From assembly GCA_026122225.1 (NCBI GenBank), contig JANEZZ010002061.1, positions 1,054,001 to 1,118,000 on the forward strand: a DNA stretch of 64,000 nucleotides. The letters are read 5' to 3'. The stretch is from Heloderma charlesbogerti (lineage: Eukaryota; Chordata; Lepidosauria; Squamata; Helodermatidae). Position numbers and translations under genes: made by a program. The first letter of the stretch is position 1; each line of letters opens with the position of its first letter. This document shows positions 46,015 to 57,837 of the stretch, in pieces. The notes under the pieces were generated by a model. The model saw only the letters and a list, made by a program, of their open reading frames with translations. It was not told the DNA's origin and did no database searches.

Positions 46015-46115
46015 ACTGCCATCAATTTGCATATTTTGATCAATTTGTACTTAGCTACTAGCTTACTGCTAGTAGCTAAGTACAAATTGATCAAAATATG
46101 CAAATTGATGGCAGT
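46015..46115. repeat. Perfect 48-bp inverted repeat with 5-bp loop
   Basis: Arm 46015-46062 and arm 46068-46115 are exact reverse complements over all 48 bases, separated by TTACT. The right arm runs into a repeat shared with 35600-35794, while the left arm leads into unrelated sequence. The left arm is therefore probably the newly copied one. Transcribed, it would form a long uninterrupted hairpin. Confidence 0.95.
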
Positions 46116-46469
46116 ATCCCATACTGCCCAACCGCTAGTGGAACTAACCAGTAGCACAACAAGAAATCGTGGTTTCGAAACGTATGGAAGCAAGCGGCAA
46201 ATCAGGGGGATGGGGGTGGTATATAGTGTTTTGTTTTCCTTCTGCTGCTTTCTCTCTCTCTCCTTGCTTTAATATTATGAAGTATTTGATTAATTTGAGC
46301 AGGAGTGCAGAACCTCAAGCTCAGGGGCCAAATCCAGTGCCTCTGTGGTCTTCAGGTGGCCACACCCCTTTCCTTTCCTCCGATCACTGATCATTTGGTG
46401 GTTTCCTGGCTTTTGTGTAGTTTTTTTCTCCATTCTAAAAGACTGAAATACATACACACACACAATGCA

Positions 46470-49435
46470 GATTTTATGAAAATCTATGTTGCCTTTTGGT
46501 CCTCTTTTTGGGTGATGTGTAAGAGGCCACCTCATGTGAGGGGGATCGTATGGAGTATTGTATCAACATCAGCCATCTCTGATACTGCCTTTTAGGGCCA
46601 TTAGGAGCCCTTCTCCCCTGTGCTAGTACAGGGGTGGGGAACACCCAAACCTCCAGCCCACCAAGGCCTCCCCCCCTCTGCAAAACCCTAACCCCTTGGA
46701 GAAGGGCCAGGGGCAAGCACAGCTTGGATCCACTGGGAGCTGTCGTCTCAAGGTGTCTGCAACACCTTTAAGTGGTGGTTCCTAAAGAAGCAACTCCCTC
46801 TTTGCCGGAAAAGAGGGAGATGCTCTGGTGGCAGGTGTGTCTCTGTATGAATGGGTGGTGGGGTAAGAGAGGGAGAAAATGGGGTGGCCCCACCCACTGC
46901 ATATATGGGCTCCTGACATGTTCCAAGGAGTCTATGTGGTCCCTGGGCTGAAAACGTTTTACCCACCCTCAGCAGAAAGCTTTAACAAGCGATGTAGGTT
47001 AAGGTGTTGTTTTTCTTTAATGTCAAGGGAGGTGTTGCCAGACCCTACAATATTCTGTTTTTGACATTCCTGTTGGGGAAAGCAGAGGAGAAGCCTACCA
47101 TCCTAATTGCCAAGCCTGATACTCAACCCCCAGCATGACCATTGTTTCTCTTACCCTCCTTGGACCCTATTTTCAATCTAAATTGAGGTTCAAAAAGTCA
47201 GCCCAGGAAAAGTCAACAGGAAAATCTGAACAGCTTCTTAATTTTTATCTGCCTGTTTAAGCTGGGAGAAAACATCATCAATCAGTTTATTCCCAAACCA
47301 GCACACATAACAGTTTCGATGAGCCAGTAGAGACAGGAAATTTTGTCATGGTTTGAGTTTTAATAAGCTCAAATTTGGGGCATATAAGCAGCACCCAGAC
47401 GGCCCAAGATTGAGGACTCTTTGACCCAAAGAAGCCTCACTCTCTCTCTCTCACACACACAAAAGGAATCTTGTAAAGTCCCCCTCCGCCTTCTCCTCTT
47501 TCTCTCTTTGTTGCTGCAGAAACATCCACTGCCTCCAACTTCATTGCACCCCAGACTGAACACACAGGGACTTGTAACACCCCTTCCTCTCCCCTGCAAG
47601 TCCAATAGCCAGACCCCTCTCCTTCATTACCCCCTCTTCCCTGGAGAACCCAGTCAGATTTCCCCTGCTCCTTTTTCTATTTCTTCTCCAGGCTTGTTTG
47701 GCCTCAGGGAGATAAGCAACTTGCTAGCTGCCTCTGTTTGCTCAAAAGCTCTGCTACTAGCCTCTTGCCCTTGCCATTCCCTATATCCATTTCCCTTCTC
47801 CTCTTTGCTGCCAAGGCTCCCCGCTCCGCAACCTGCTAGTCAATTACATTAAACCATTGCTTTTAATGTGTCTTCCATAATAATTAGAATTGGTACTCTG
47901 TATGAACAAAATTTAATCCTATGTCTATTGCCTTAGTCTGACCTTTTGAATGTATGTTATAATTCCTCTCAATAAATTACTCCTGGGTTAAAGAAACTGT
48001 ATCTTCAGTCTCCTAAACCCCTTAACTCCTTAAGATGCTACGTTTTGCGACGCTCAGTGCTCAATGTTAAAAGATCCCTTCAAGTGTCAAGGTTGCATGT
48101 ATGAAGGTGCACACTCAAGCATAAATCCGTGCAAAAAGGGATACTTGCTAACAGAGGGCTTGGGTAGAATTCTGTTCTACCTGATGAAACCAAGTCTCTA
48201 GCTGCGCTGCAGGATGTAGAGTAAGAACCAGGACTGAGTTCTAAGTGCCACTGGAAAAAAACTCCTGCACAGCTGTGCTTAATACAATGTAATGTATTTG
48301 AGGCACAGACAGGCCTCTGTCAGATTGCATTTGGTTACCTGAAAGATTGCCTCCTTCCACCCATGTCTTCCCATGACAGCGTCGTTCTACCGAAATAATG
48401 CAATTCTCAGTCAACAGTAGAAGATTGGCTGAATGTGACAGACAGAACTTTTGCGGGAAATTGATTCCTCTTACTAACATTCAGAATGACCATGGGTTTA
48501 ATCTTTAACCGGAGAGAAACATATGAGCTCCCAAGGCATTAAGAAGTCACGTTGGTCAGAAGACACTTTTTATTTATAAATAGTTCTTTTCCTCATTCAC
48601 AAGCAACACTATAGTATCCTTTAGATGTTCCAGATGCTCCTGCATGGCTTAAAGTATGTTCAAATGGTCCAACAGCATAAGTGGGAGCCAATTCCATACG
48701 AATCATATATACAATTAGCCCCCACTCATGTGGCTGAGTCATTTCAATGTTCTCCCAGTTATGCTGAAGCTGCTCGTGGATAAGAGCTCCTATGCAGCTG
48801 GGCAAACATCTAAAAAAAGGACCTGCCTGTAAGCAGAGCTATATGTACTCTGCTCTTTAAAAAATAGAGCTAAAAATCTGATCTCGGGGAGTTCAGATGT
48901 CAGGAAACACCAGTACTAGAACCAGGAACCCCTGGAGTTAAAAGCTGGTGCCCCAGCATGGTGAGCTACCTGGGCTATACAATGAGCAGTGCTTAACACC
49001 TAGGTGCTTAAATGATCCTAGGTTCTGAAGTGGCTCTGCCTACCCAGTCCAGCTATTGGTTCTCCCATGACCTAGAAGGACTATAATGGCTTCCAGGTCA
49101 GGGTGGAACTTTGCCTAGGCAACAGAAGAATCCACTGGGCCTTACTCTCACTCTGTGCCTAACTACAGCCCAGCACTGACATGCAATCTCATCATCAAGA
49201 AAAGCTGAATTCTGCAACCCACATAAATTAAGCAAGCACTTATTTTTCTTTCTTTTTCATAATTTATTCTATTCTTCTTAGTCATGGGGAGAGGCAAGGA
49301 GCTATATATGGCACTGGGGCCATCCCCTGACCACTGGGAAACTTTTTCAGGGCTTTGAGATTTCACAGTGCATTCATGGCCAACACAAGTTATATTCAGG
49401 CATTCAGCTCACTCATTGAATTACTGTGAGTAGGG
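46470..49435 (+). repeat. Duplicated segment, copy 2, carrying an LTR-like insertion
   Basis: It is collinear with 35795-37580 outside the insertion at 47033-48153. The half before the insertion is clearly more diverged from copy 1 than the half after it, judged by eye. An extra 60-bp stretch near 48255-48318 is also absent from copy 1. The two copies lie about 10.7 to 11.8 kb apart in the same orientation. Confidence 0.8.
47033..48153 (+). mobile_element. LTR-like insertion of 1.1 kb
   Basis: It starts TGTTGCCAGACCC and ends TTGCTAACA. The flanking tetramers GAGG are identical (47029-47032 and 48154-48157), and the empty site GAGG is preserved at 36365-36368 in the duplicate. Inside are a TATA-like 'gcatataagc' near 47379 and AATAAA near 47970, both in plus orientation and in the order expected of an LTR. 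A Pro/Leu-rich frame at 47421-47852 is attributed to C/T-rich composition. A 4-bp duplication would suit a class I retroviral LTR. No internal region remains. Confidence 0.7.
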
Positions 49436-50317
49436 GGAGGGAGACAGGTTCTGTGCATATGCTTATTGAAAGCCTGAAGGGCTCCATGTGAACAGGAGCC
49501 CTGCCACTGGTTGGGTTCTCGACTGCAAGGACAATCGATATGGGCTCTGCAGGTAATTTTGGGTAGCAAAATGGAAAAGAGTTAATCACCTCTTTTCTCT
49601 TGCCACTTCTCCACCCATGATTGCAAACATTCTGATGCTGCTTGTTATTAAAAACAAGGAAGCTGGGGCATGATTACACAGCTTTACAATGTACCATGTA
49701 GTTTGCCCCTTAGATGTCATTTCTAACTTACCTAGCTATTGATGTAATGTTTGGAAATTTACCAATAATACAAGCACATGGGGTCATCCAATGACACTGA
49801 ATGGTGGGAGATTCAGGCCGCTCCTCCCAGCACCATCTGAGTCCTTTTCTCTATGCTGAGAGAGGGAGAATGGGTGGGGCAATTGTGACATCATCCAGCC
49901 TGCAGAGGGCCACCCACCAGAATTGCCCCCCATCTAAAACTGGTTCCCTATCTCTGTTTTATTAGAAGGTATTCTAGTACCCTCTCATCATGAACATTAA
50001 CTCTTCTTTTTTATAAGCTGTAGTTTTGCTTCCAATTTTTCTCTCCATGTAGCTGTTCTGTACATAGCTGCTGTCTTCCCAACTGTACCAAGAGTATTTG
50101 TGTACCTTGAAATCTTATTAGACAAATACAAAACGTTGCACACTTCTCCCCCTTTCTCTCCAGGCTGGAGTTCAGTTCCTTCTTTGTTTATAATAACAGG
50201 GAACACAAACTATTTACTCTCAGTAAATATAAAATAACTCATTTTCAGGTTGCCTTGGTAAGCTGGGAAAAGCAAAGCATTGGCCTTCTTCATCTTCCAG
50301 AAAATGTTCATCTTTCT
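49436..50317. other. Intron, nothing recognised
   Basis: No exon or known repeat recognised. It ends at the truncated start of the L2-like copy. Confidence 0.4.
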
Positions 50318-51016
50318 CTGATAACTTCTCGTCTGGATTACTGCAATGCGTTATACGTGGGGCTGCCTTTGAAAACGGTCCGGAAACTTCAGCTGGTCCA
50401 AAATAGGGCAGCAAGATTGTTAACAGAGACTGGCCTGCGAGCTCATATTACGCCAGTACTCTTCCAGCTGCACTGGCTGCCAGTCCATTTCTGGGCCCGA
50501 TTCAAAGTGCTGGTGTTAACATTCAAAGCCCTTAATGGCTTGGGGCCAGGTTACCTGAAGGATCGCCTCCTCCCATATGTGCCTGCCCGGACCTTAAGAT
50601 CATCATCAGCGGCCCTTCTCCGTGAGCCCCTGCCAAAGGAAGTGAGGCGGGTGGCTACTAGGAGGAGGGCTTTTTCTGTTGTGGCACCCCAGCTCTGGAA
50701 TGAGCTCCCTAGTGAGGTTCGCCTGGCGCCTACATTGTATTCCTTTCGGCGCCAGGTGAAGACCTTTTTATTTTCCCAGGCATTTTAGCATTTTAGCTTT
50801 CTAAATTTTTATCTTTGCTGTTTTAAATCTGTATTTTAAACTCCTGCACTGCTGCTAGGTTTTATTGTGGTTGTATTGTTATATTGTGGTTTTAATGTTC
50901 TATATATTTTAAATTGTTTTATTGTGTGTTGCTTGGTTTTAATTTTTGTGAACCGCCCAGAGAGCTTCGGCTATTGGGCGGTATAGAAATGAAATGAATG
51001 AATAAATAAATAAATT
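50318..51016 (+). mobile_element. L2/CR1-L3-group LINE, second 3' copy
   Basis: The frame open to 50788 corresponds to the last 155 or so codons of the copy at 29085-30140, with [27 protein letters not shown] and [12 protein letters not shown]. The tail is the same 'gaaccgcccagagagcttcg'. It is truncated at a different 5' point, showing independent insertion of the same family. Confidence 0.9.
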
Positions 51017-51665
51017 TTCTTGATAAGTATATTTTGCTATTGTTAAATGATCTTGTGCTGAATTACTGTATTCATTTTAATGATATTGTGAGGATTCAGA
51101 TGTTGATATTTATTTCTGTTGTTGTTTTCCTGCTATTTTATTACTATTGATCATTATTTATATAATTTTATCATGCTTTATGGTGGTCTTGTTTTTATTG
51201 TGATTTTACATTTATATCATAAAAGCCACCTTGTGAGGGCTTGGCCCTAAAAGGTGGCCTTAAAAAAAAAAAAGGTAAATAGAGCCCAATGCTATCTTAC
51301 AGAACACCCTGAAGAGTTTCAATTCTCAAAATGCACTGAACAACAAATAGTCTTCTATGCACTTTGAGGTCACCTCCCCTTTCATTCTTGCATTGAGTGC
51401 CTTCCATTCTGTCTTCTGTCACTTTCGTAAGACCTGCTGAGAATGGCTTCACACATTACGTAGCAAACACATTTAGAGTGGTGACTTACATATCATGAAA
51501 AAAGAGGGAATTCATCAACAAAAGAGGACATCAATGTGTGTAATTTTTTCATGTGCTAATTTATATGTATAAATACAAATTTAGGAATAATTAGAATAAT
51601 TTAAATAAAAGTACAATATATCTCACCATAGTGAGGAAGACTGATCAGGTGACCTATGTGTCTGT
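51017..51665. other. AT-rich intron
   Basis: Contains LINE-tail-like 'aaagccaccttgtgagggct' near 51222 and an A-run, otherwise unassigned. Confidence 0.4.
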
Positions 51666-51670
51666 TCAGC

Positions 51671-52226
51671 TGTCAGGATGCGCCCTAGCTGCCTCTTACA
51701 GTCTACTCCAATAGCCAACTCAAGACACAGACAAAAGGATTCTTTTCAAGGCTTTAATCCTTTTACAACTTAATGACTCTTTCAGATGCTAATCACCAGC
51801 GACTAAGCAAGGAACAGCACTGGGGAAAGATAGCAGAGTAGCCTATGCTCCAGGTTAGGCAGTTGGTCCCCGTTTGAAGGAGAATCATGGGAAGACCCTG
51901 AACTTATGAGCTAGGGAGAGATCCTCCCTCTTTCCCTTGGGTCCTCGGGACGCGACCGTTGTTTGCGCACCAAGTGAGCGCTACGCCTCCTTTCCGCGCC
52001 CTCCATCTGTCGTCGCTCCCGGCGTTGGCGTCGAGCGTCCAGCAAGGCCCCATCCCCCACTCTCTTGCTGCCAGGGTCACTATCTATCCCAGGAATGCTG
52101 GCAGGAGGAATCTCTGCCAGCTGCTGTGCCTGTGAGAGATGAGCGAGCTCCTCTCCCACGGATTGCTGTTCCTCCTCAGAATAAGAACTGCTCAGGGGTT
52201 CTATCAGCTCATTTTCCACCCTGACA
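51671..52226 (-). mobile_element. Solo LTR, family 1, second copy, exact 5-bp duplication
   Basis: It is the reverse-complement counterpart of 31344-31896. On the plus strand it starts TGTCAGGATGCGCC and ends TTCCACCCTGACA. Exact TCAGC duplications lie at 51666-51670 and 52227-52231. Shared blocks include the GC-rich 'ccgttgtttgcgcaccaa' region and the AGCAAGGAACAGCACTGGGG block. Frames on either strand are not genes. Confidence 0.88.
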
Positions 52227-52231
52227 TCAGC

Positions 52232-53477
52232 CTGATGTCCAGGTGCTAACTCCTGATGTTAACTTCAAGGCCCCAGCTCTCCCTTCTTAGGGTTCTTCAA
52301 CTTTAAACCAGACTTCAACTGGGCAGCTCATCAAATACAGGACACCTTCAAATACTCTGACAACTCTTCAAATAGAGGACTGTCCTCTGTAAAGTAGGAC
52401 ACTTGGCCACCCTAGCATTGCCATGGGTACTCTGGTGTCACAGTGGTGCTCCCTGTAGCAAAGTATGGATGACAGATTCGCATCCCTACAGACCCATGTA
52501 CACATGTCTGTCTGCCGTGTCTATGTGACTAAGAACATAACCTCTTTTAATGGAGGCAGGACAGAAATATCCTTGCTGGCAGGGGATTGTTTTATTCTTC
52601 ATACTCCTGAAGAGATATGCATGAGTGCTGGAGAGAAGAAATGCAGAAAGCCTGCAAGAAAAGAGAAATGGAAACAGCAGAAGGAGGGACAAAGGCATTT
52701 TGAAACGGAAGCAGTAATTCAAAATGGCAGGGGATGGATCATCCACTTAGGTAGCCAGAACACTAGCATAACTGTCCTCCTCACAGCAAAATATTAAAAT
52801 TGGTGCAGGGAGAAAACCTGCAGGCCTTGGTCACCTACATATTGGCAGGCTCTTTACGAGTTCCATAGCCCTGGAATATTTGCTTCTGGTTAACTTCAAT
52901 GATTGAGAGCCAAATTTTAATCTGCCACCGGAGTTTCAGATTATTAACGACCCAGTTCAATTGATTAATGCCTTGCAGCCCTCCTGGTGCCCTTTGATGT
53001 CTCTTCTGGCCCTACCATTTAAAATTAATAATTATCCTCTTTGTCAGGCAGTATAGCAAGGAAGGAATCATAGTTTCTTACAGATGCTGTGTTACACCTC
53101 ATATTTATCTCAGCTGTGAAGCACTGTCAGAGATAAATGTAACACCATGTTCTAGCAACAAAAGCCAGATAACTCATAGAGGAAAATACTGGAGAAGCAA
53201 AGCAGGTATTAGTTCAGGACCAATGTCACTTCATATCTGTTAACAAAAAAGAAAAAAGAAAAGAAAAACAAAGTAGGCTAAAAGGCACACTGGCATCCTA
53301 AGATTCATAGCAAAACCACAGTTAAAAAAAACCACAAATTCACCTTATGACAACCCATAGTATACTTATAGTATAATACAAATATAGTATAATTTGCATA
53401 AATTATGCAAGGAGAAGGAATAGTAAGTAATATCCATCTGCTGTAGTAATACAGAATTCTTAACAGCCAGCCTGACA
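52232..53477. other. Intron, nothing recognised
   Basis: No exon or transposon recognised. Frames around 52465-52797 (110 codons) are unsupported. Confidence 0.4.
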
Positions 53478-55464
53478 TACAGCCAGGGCCAGAAATATTG
53501 GAACAAGGATAACTGTTTTGGCAGTTGGCCTCTGTACACCACCACATTGAAGTTGAAAGGAAACACACCCAGATGGGAGCAAAGTCAGGACTTTCAGCTG
53601 TAATTCAAGGGGTTTGACAAAAGTGGGCACTAACCATTCAGGAAGGGCAGCCAGTGGCATGCACACACACCCATCGTTGGTGGCTCATAAGTAATTGAAC
53701 AAATGGCTGACAAGCAGCTGCATGGTCAGGTGTGGCCTGTTTCCTGGGTACCCCATGACCAATCAAGCAGATAAAAAGCCTGGAGGTGGTTCTGAGTGTT
53801 ATATTTGCATTTGGTAGCTGCTCACTGGAACTCCCAACATGAGGTCCAAAGAGGTGTCCATGCGAGTGAAGGAGGCTATCATTAGGCTGAGGAAACAAAA
53901 TAAACCCATCAGAGAGATAGCAAAAACATTGGGAGTGGCCAACGCAACAGTTTGGAACATCCTGAAAAAGAAGGCATTAACTGGCAAGCTCAGCAACAGC
54001 AAAAGGCCTGGAAGACAACTAAAGTGGATGACCGCAGAATTCTGCTCATGGTGAAGAGGAACCCTTTCACAACATCTAGCCAGGTCAAGAACGCTCTTGA
54101 GGAGGTAGGCTTGTCATTGTCAACATCTACAGTCAAGAGATGGCTTTATGAATGTAAATACAGAGGCTTCATAACAAGGTGCAAACCACTGGTAACACTC
54201 AACGACAGGCCAGATTAGCCTTTGCCCGCAAACACCTAAAAAAGCCTGCCCAGTTCTGGAATAAGATTCTTTGGACTGATGAAACCAAGATCATCTTGTA
54301 CCAGAATGATGGGAAGATAAAAGTTTGGAAAAGGAAAGGAACAGCTCATGATCCAAAGCATACCACATCATCTGTCAAACATGGTGGAGGCAGTGTTATG
54401 GCATGGGCATGTATGGCTGCCAATGGTACCGGGTCACTGGTGTTTATTGTTTAAATAAATAATATTATTATTATATTATTATTTCCCAGTAGTAATGTAT
54501 GGCTGTGAGAGCTGGACTATAAGGAAGGCTGAGCACCGAAGAATTGATGCTTTCGAACTGTGGTGCTGGAGAAGACTCTTACGAGTCCCCTGGACTGCAA
54601 GGAGGTCAAATCAGTTAATCCTAAAGGAAATCAACCCGGAGTGCTCATTGGAAGGACAGATACTGAAGCTGAAGCTCAAATATTTTGGCCACCTAATGCA
54701 AAGAGAAAACTCTCTGGAAAAGACCCTGATGCTGGGAAAGACTGAAGGCAAAAGGAGAAGGGGACGGCAGAGGATGAGATGGCTAGATAGCATCACCAAT
54801 GCAATGAATATGAACTTGAGCACGCTCCGGGAGAGTGCGCAGGACAGGAAGGCCTGGCGTGCTATGGTCCATGGGGTCACGAAGAGTCAGACACGACTGA
54901 ACGACTGAACAACAACAATGACCCAAAACATACAGCAAAAGCTACCCAAGAGTTTCTCAAGGCAAAGAAGTGGGATGTTCTTCAATGGCCAAGTCAGTCA
55001 CCTGATCTCAACCCAACAGAGCATGCTTTTCACTTACTGAAGACAAGACTGAAGGCAGAAAGACCCACAAACAAGTAGCAGCTGAAGGCAGCTGCAGTGA
55101 AGGCCTGGCAAAGCGTCTTGAGGGAGGAAACTCAGCATTTGGTCATGTCCATGGGTTCCAGACTTCAGGCAGTCATTGACTGCAAAGGATTTTCATCCAG
55201 GTATTGAAGGCGATCCTTAAGTTTGAAATGATGTTGGTTTGTTCCATTACTTATGAGCCAGCAGCGATGGGAGTGTGTGTATGCCACTGGCTGTCCTTCC
55301 TGAATGGTTAGTGCCCCACTTTTGTCAAACTCCTTGAATTACAGCTGAAAGTCCCGACTTCATCCCCATCTGGGCGTGTTTCCTTTCAACTTCAATGTGG
55401 TGGTATACACAGGCCAACTGCCAAAACAGTTATCCTTGTTCCAATATTTCTGGCCCTGACTGTA
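53478..55464 (+). mobile_element. Tc1/mariner-type DNA transposon, copy 3, interrupted by BovB
   Basis: Bounded by TA at 53478-53479 and 55463-55464, with the same roughly 200-bp inverted repeats as copies 1 and 2. The transposase starts at 53839 and is broken by a 10-base loss around the GRPR motif (near 54016) and a small deletion near 54203. WTDETK is still readable. From 54450 the element is replaced by an AT-rich filler and a BovB 3' fragment. It resumes at about 54918 with the sequence before DPKHTA. About 120 bases of transposase found in copy 1 (roughly 25382-25503) are missing at the junction. Confidence 0.93.
54483..54918 (+). mobile_element. BovB (RTE) LINE 3' fragment nested in Tc1 copy 3
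   Basis: The frame at 54495-54908 encodes YGCESWTIRKAEHRRIDAF, FGHLMQRENSLEKTLMLGK and [13 protein letters not shown], the BovB C-terminus, and the 3' end is 'cgactgaacaacaacaa'. Thirty-odd bases of TTA/TAAT repeats (54450-54482) precede it, which are not part of either element. It is younger than the Tc1 copy it interrupts. Confidence 0.93.
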
Positions 55465-57000
55465 TTTACATAGCTTGTGCATTAGTAATTCTGCCATTGA
55501 CAATAATTGGCTTGAAAGACTCCATCCCCTTTCTCACTGCATCAGTACATGAAAAATACACAAGATCTAGCTTCATTAAGCATAAAGAGGAATATCAGCA
55601 CAACAGGTGCACTTTTATCTTTAAAATGTACATTGAAATGCATTCAGATCACCTGAAACATTCAAAGTCACTTCCTCCTTACTATTTTGGTAATGTATTT
55701 CAGTTGTTAATGTGACAAGAACATGACTTCCTATTTCAGAAAGTACACAATACATTTCATCCCAATCCAGGAAAGTGCTTAGGGAGGGGGCCATAAATCA
55801 AGGGACACGCCAGCCAGTTTGCTGACACAATATCCCAGGGTGCAGACCGTAGTACCTCCAGCTCCAAGCATTTCATTTAAGCTGAACTGGGAAAGAACCT
55901 CAGCCTGAAACCCTAGAGAGCCACCAGTAGACTTACTGTAAAACAGGTTTGCATGGCTATCATCAAATTACCACAACCTGTGCTAAGGTCAGGCAAAGAT
56001 TTGGATTTAGTGACAAAGACTAGAAGGCTCTGGAGACAAGGGACAGCCAGGAAGCTGGTACTCCATGGATTTGGAAAAGGTTTTTTTAATTCCCAATTGC
56101 TTTGAGTCAAACAAAAAGCAGGGATGTTAATCATTTCAGCACCGTTTCATGCCCAATGGATATTTGGTCCCTTAAAGCGAATGGCATGCTAGAAAGTTCT
56201 ACCTTTTTCATAATGCACCTGGCCAAATGAGTAGTGAATTAACATCATACTTGATTCATTGCAACAGTACACAGACACTACATTTGGGCTTCTGTTCTGG
56301 AAACAAGATCCCAATGTTCATGATCTGCAAGTCACTCCAGAGCTTGATTGTGGGCGCGTTGATGTTGGCTGTTATGGGGCAGGCACGTTAACACCAGCCT
56401 GTTTTCACCCAGAACTTCTAGGATTGGGTCCTCATTACAGTTACTTGCCTCTTCCTCCATGGTTGCTGAACAAGTGACACAGATACTTCCAAAGTCAGCT
56501 AGAAACAACCTCTTTTGCTGCTGGTTCAATCAATGAAGAGAAACATTGTCCAGTTATTTTCCCACAAGTATGGAAAAGTTTATGGTGATTATCAGGCCTC
56601 TCTCTCAGGAGAACATAAGAATGCAATAACTGACATAAGATTTATTTATTCATTCATATTTATTCATTTATTCATTATTCATGAAGTATTAATAAACTGC
56701 TTTTTAGGGCCAAACCCTCACACAGCAACAAAGAGGAACGACACAAAATCAAATAGGTGTATAGGTGCATGTGAAAGTCATTCCAAAGCCTCCAGCTTTA
56801 AAGCTAAAAGTAACTCGCTTGCTGATTGCCAAGCTCCATGCTAAACACGTTGCCCTATCCGTTTCACAGCCTGAAGTATTTTTTGCATGGTTTAATTGTT
56901 GACCTGTCTTTTGATTTTTTCTCAGTTAGTCCTTCAAGATTTGGCTCCAAAACATGAAAAGAAGAAATAGATCTCTACAGGTTATATTTTTCACTTTGAT
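55465..57000. other. Intron with small fragments
   Basis: A tRNA-SINE body fragment lies at about 55870-55935 ('cagcctgaaaccctagagag'). An (attc)n-like run lies at 56640-56690. No exon recognised. Confidence 0.4.
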
Positions 57001-57027
57001 TCACCTTGGCACTCCCAAGACAGCCGC

Positions 57028-57600
57028 TTGGTTGCTCCCAAAGCACTCTATCACTCACTTGCCACCGTGCTCCACCAAGTTGCACATGTTGGCAAAGAGG
57101 GGATGGATATGACAATTCGGAAACAATGGTATGCTCCAAATTTTCTTTCAACTGCAGCTTGGATCTGTGCACATTGCCCCACCTGCCAAGCCTACAACAT
57201 AGGCAAGTCTGTAAAGGTGGAACGTGGATACAGGGGTTGCCAGAAGGACCCTTCCTGTATTTGTAAATAGACTTTGTTCAGATGCCAAAGCAGACAGGCT
57301 ACAAATACTTTTTAGTAATTGTTTGTTTGTTTTCTAGTTAAATAAAGTTTAAGAAATGTTAAAAGAGTAAATAGAGTATTAAAAAACAAAACTTACAAAA
57401 CTAAGCTCAGATACAAGACTAAGATAGATCAAGATTCTTCCAGTAACTTTAATGGCCATGACAGCTACCCCAAGCAGAGAACATGGACCAAGTCCTTATG
57501 AAATCATTACAAGAAACCTAATAAGAACACTCACTGCACCACCCACAGTACCTGGTTTAAAAATAGCCCAAAGTGAAATAGTCAAATATTGTCAGGTATT
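57028..57600 (+). pseudogene. Endogenous retrovirus integrase remnant
   Basis: At 57028-57270 the frame holds the H-x3-H, 29 residues, C-x2-C zinc-binding pattern of retroviral integrases (HQVAH ... CPTC). In another frame at 57267-57325 the start of the catalytic core is readable (IDFVQMP, GYKYF). The rest of the core is missing: about 57330-57450 is A-rich unrelated sequence. The C-terminal side resumes at 57452 with GPSPYEI. The pattern is of a class I (gamma/epsilon-like) retrovirus, by inference. It is an old, broken copy with a frameshift and a large deletion, and it cannot be functional. Confidence 0.75.
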
Positions 57601-57837
57601 AATGTATGCTAATTTTAGCATATATCAGTACATTTTAATGTATCAGTAATTTTCATTCACAGGTTAAGAATGCACACCCATCTGAACCAGTGAGCAAACA
57701 GTGTTACCCGTTTCAGGTCAGAAACTAAGCCTACATAAAGAAGCACCAAAGAAAATCAGCTTTAAAACTATGAGAAGAAAAACCATACCAGATGCTACTG
57801 GTCTGCCACACTGCAGTCAAGCTAGCAAGAATTAACT

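Noticed and set aside
47421..47852. A 143-codon Pro/Leu/Ser-rich frame
   Set aside because: It lies within the C/T-rich part of an LTR-like insertion and reflects base composition.
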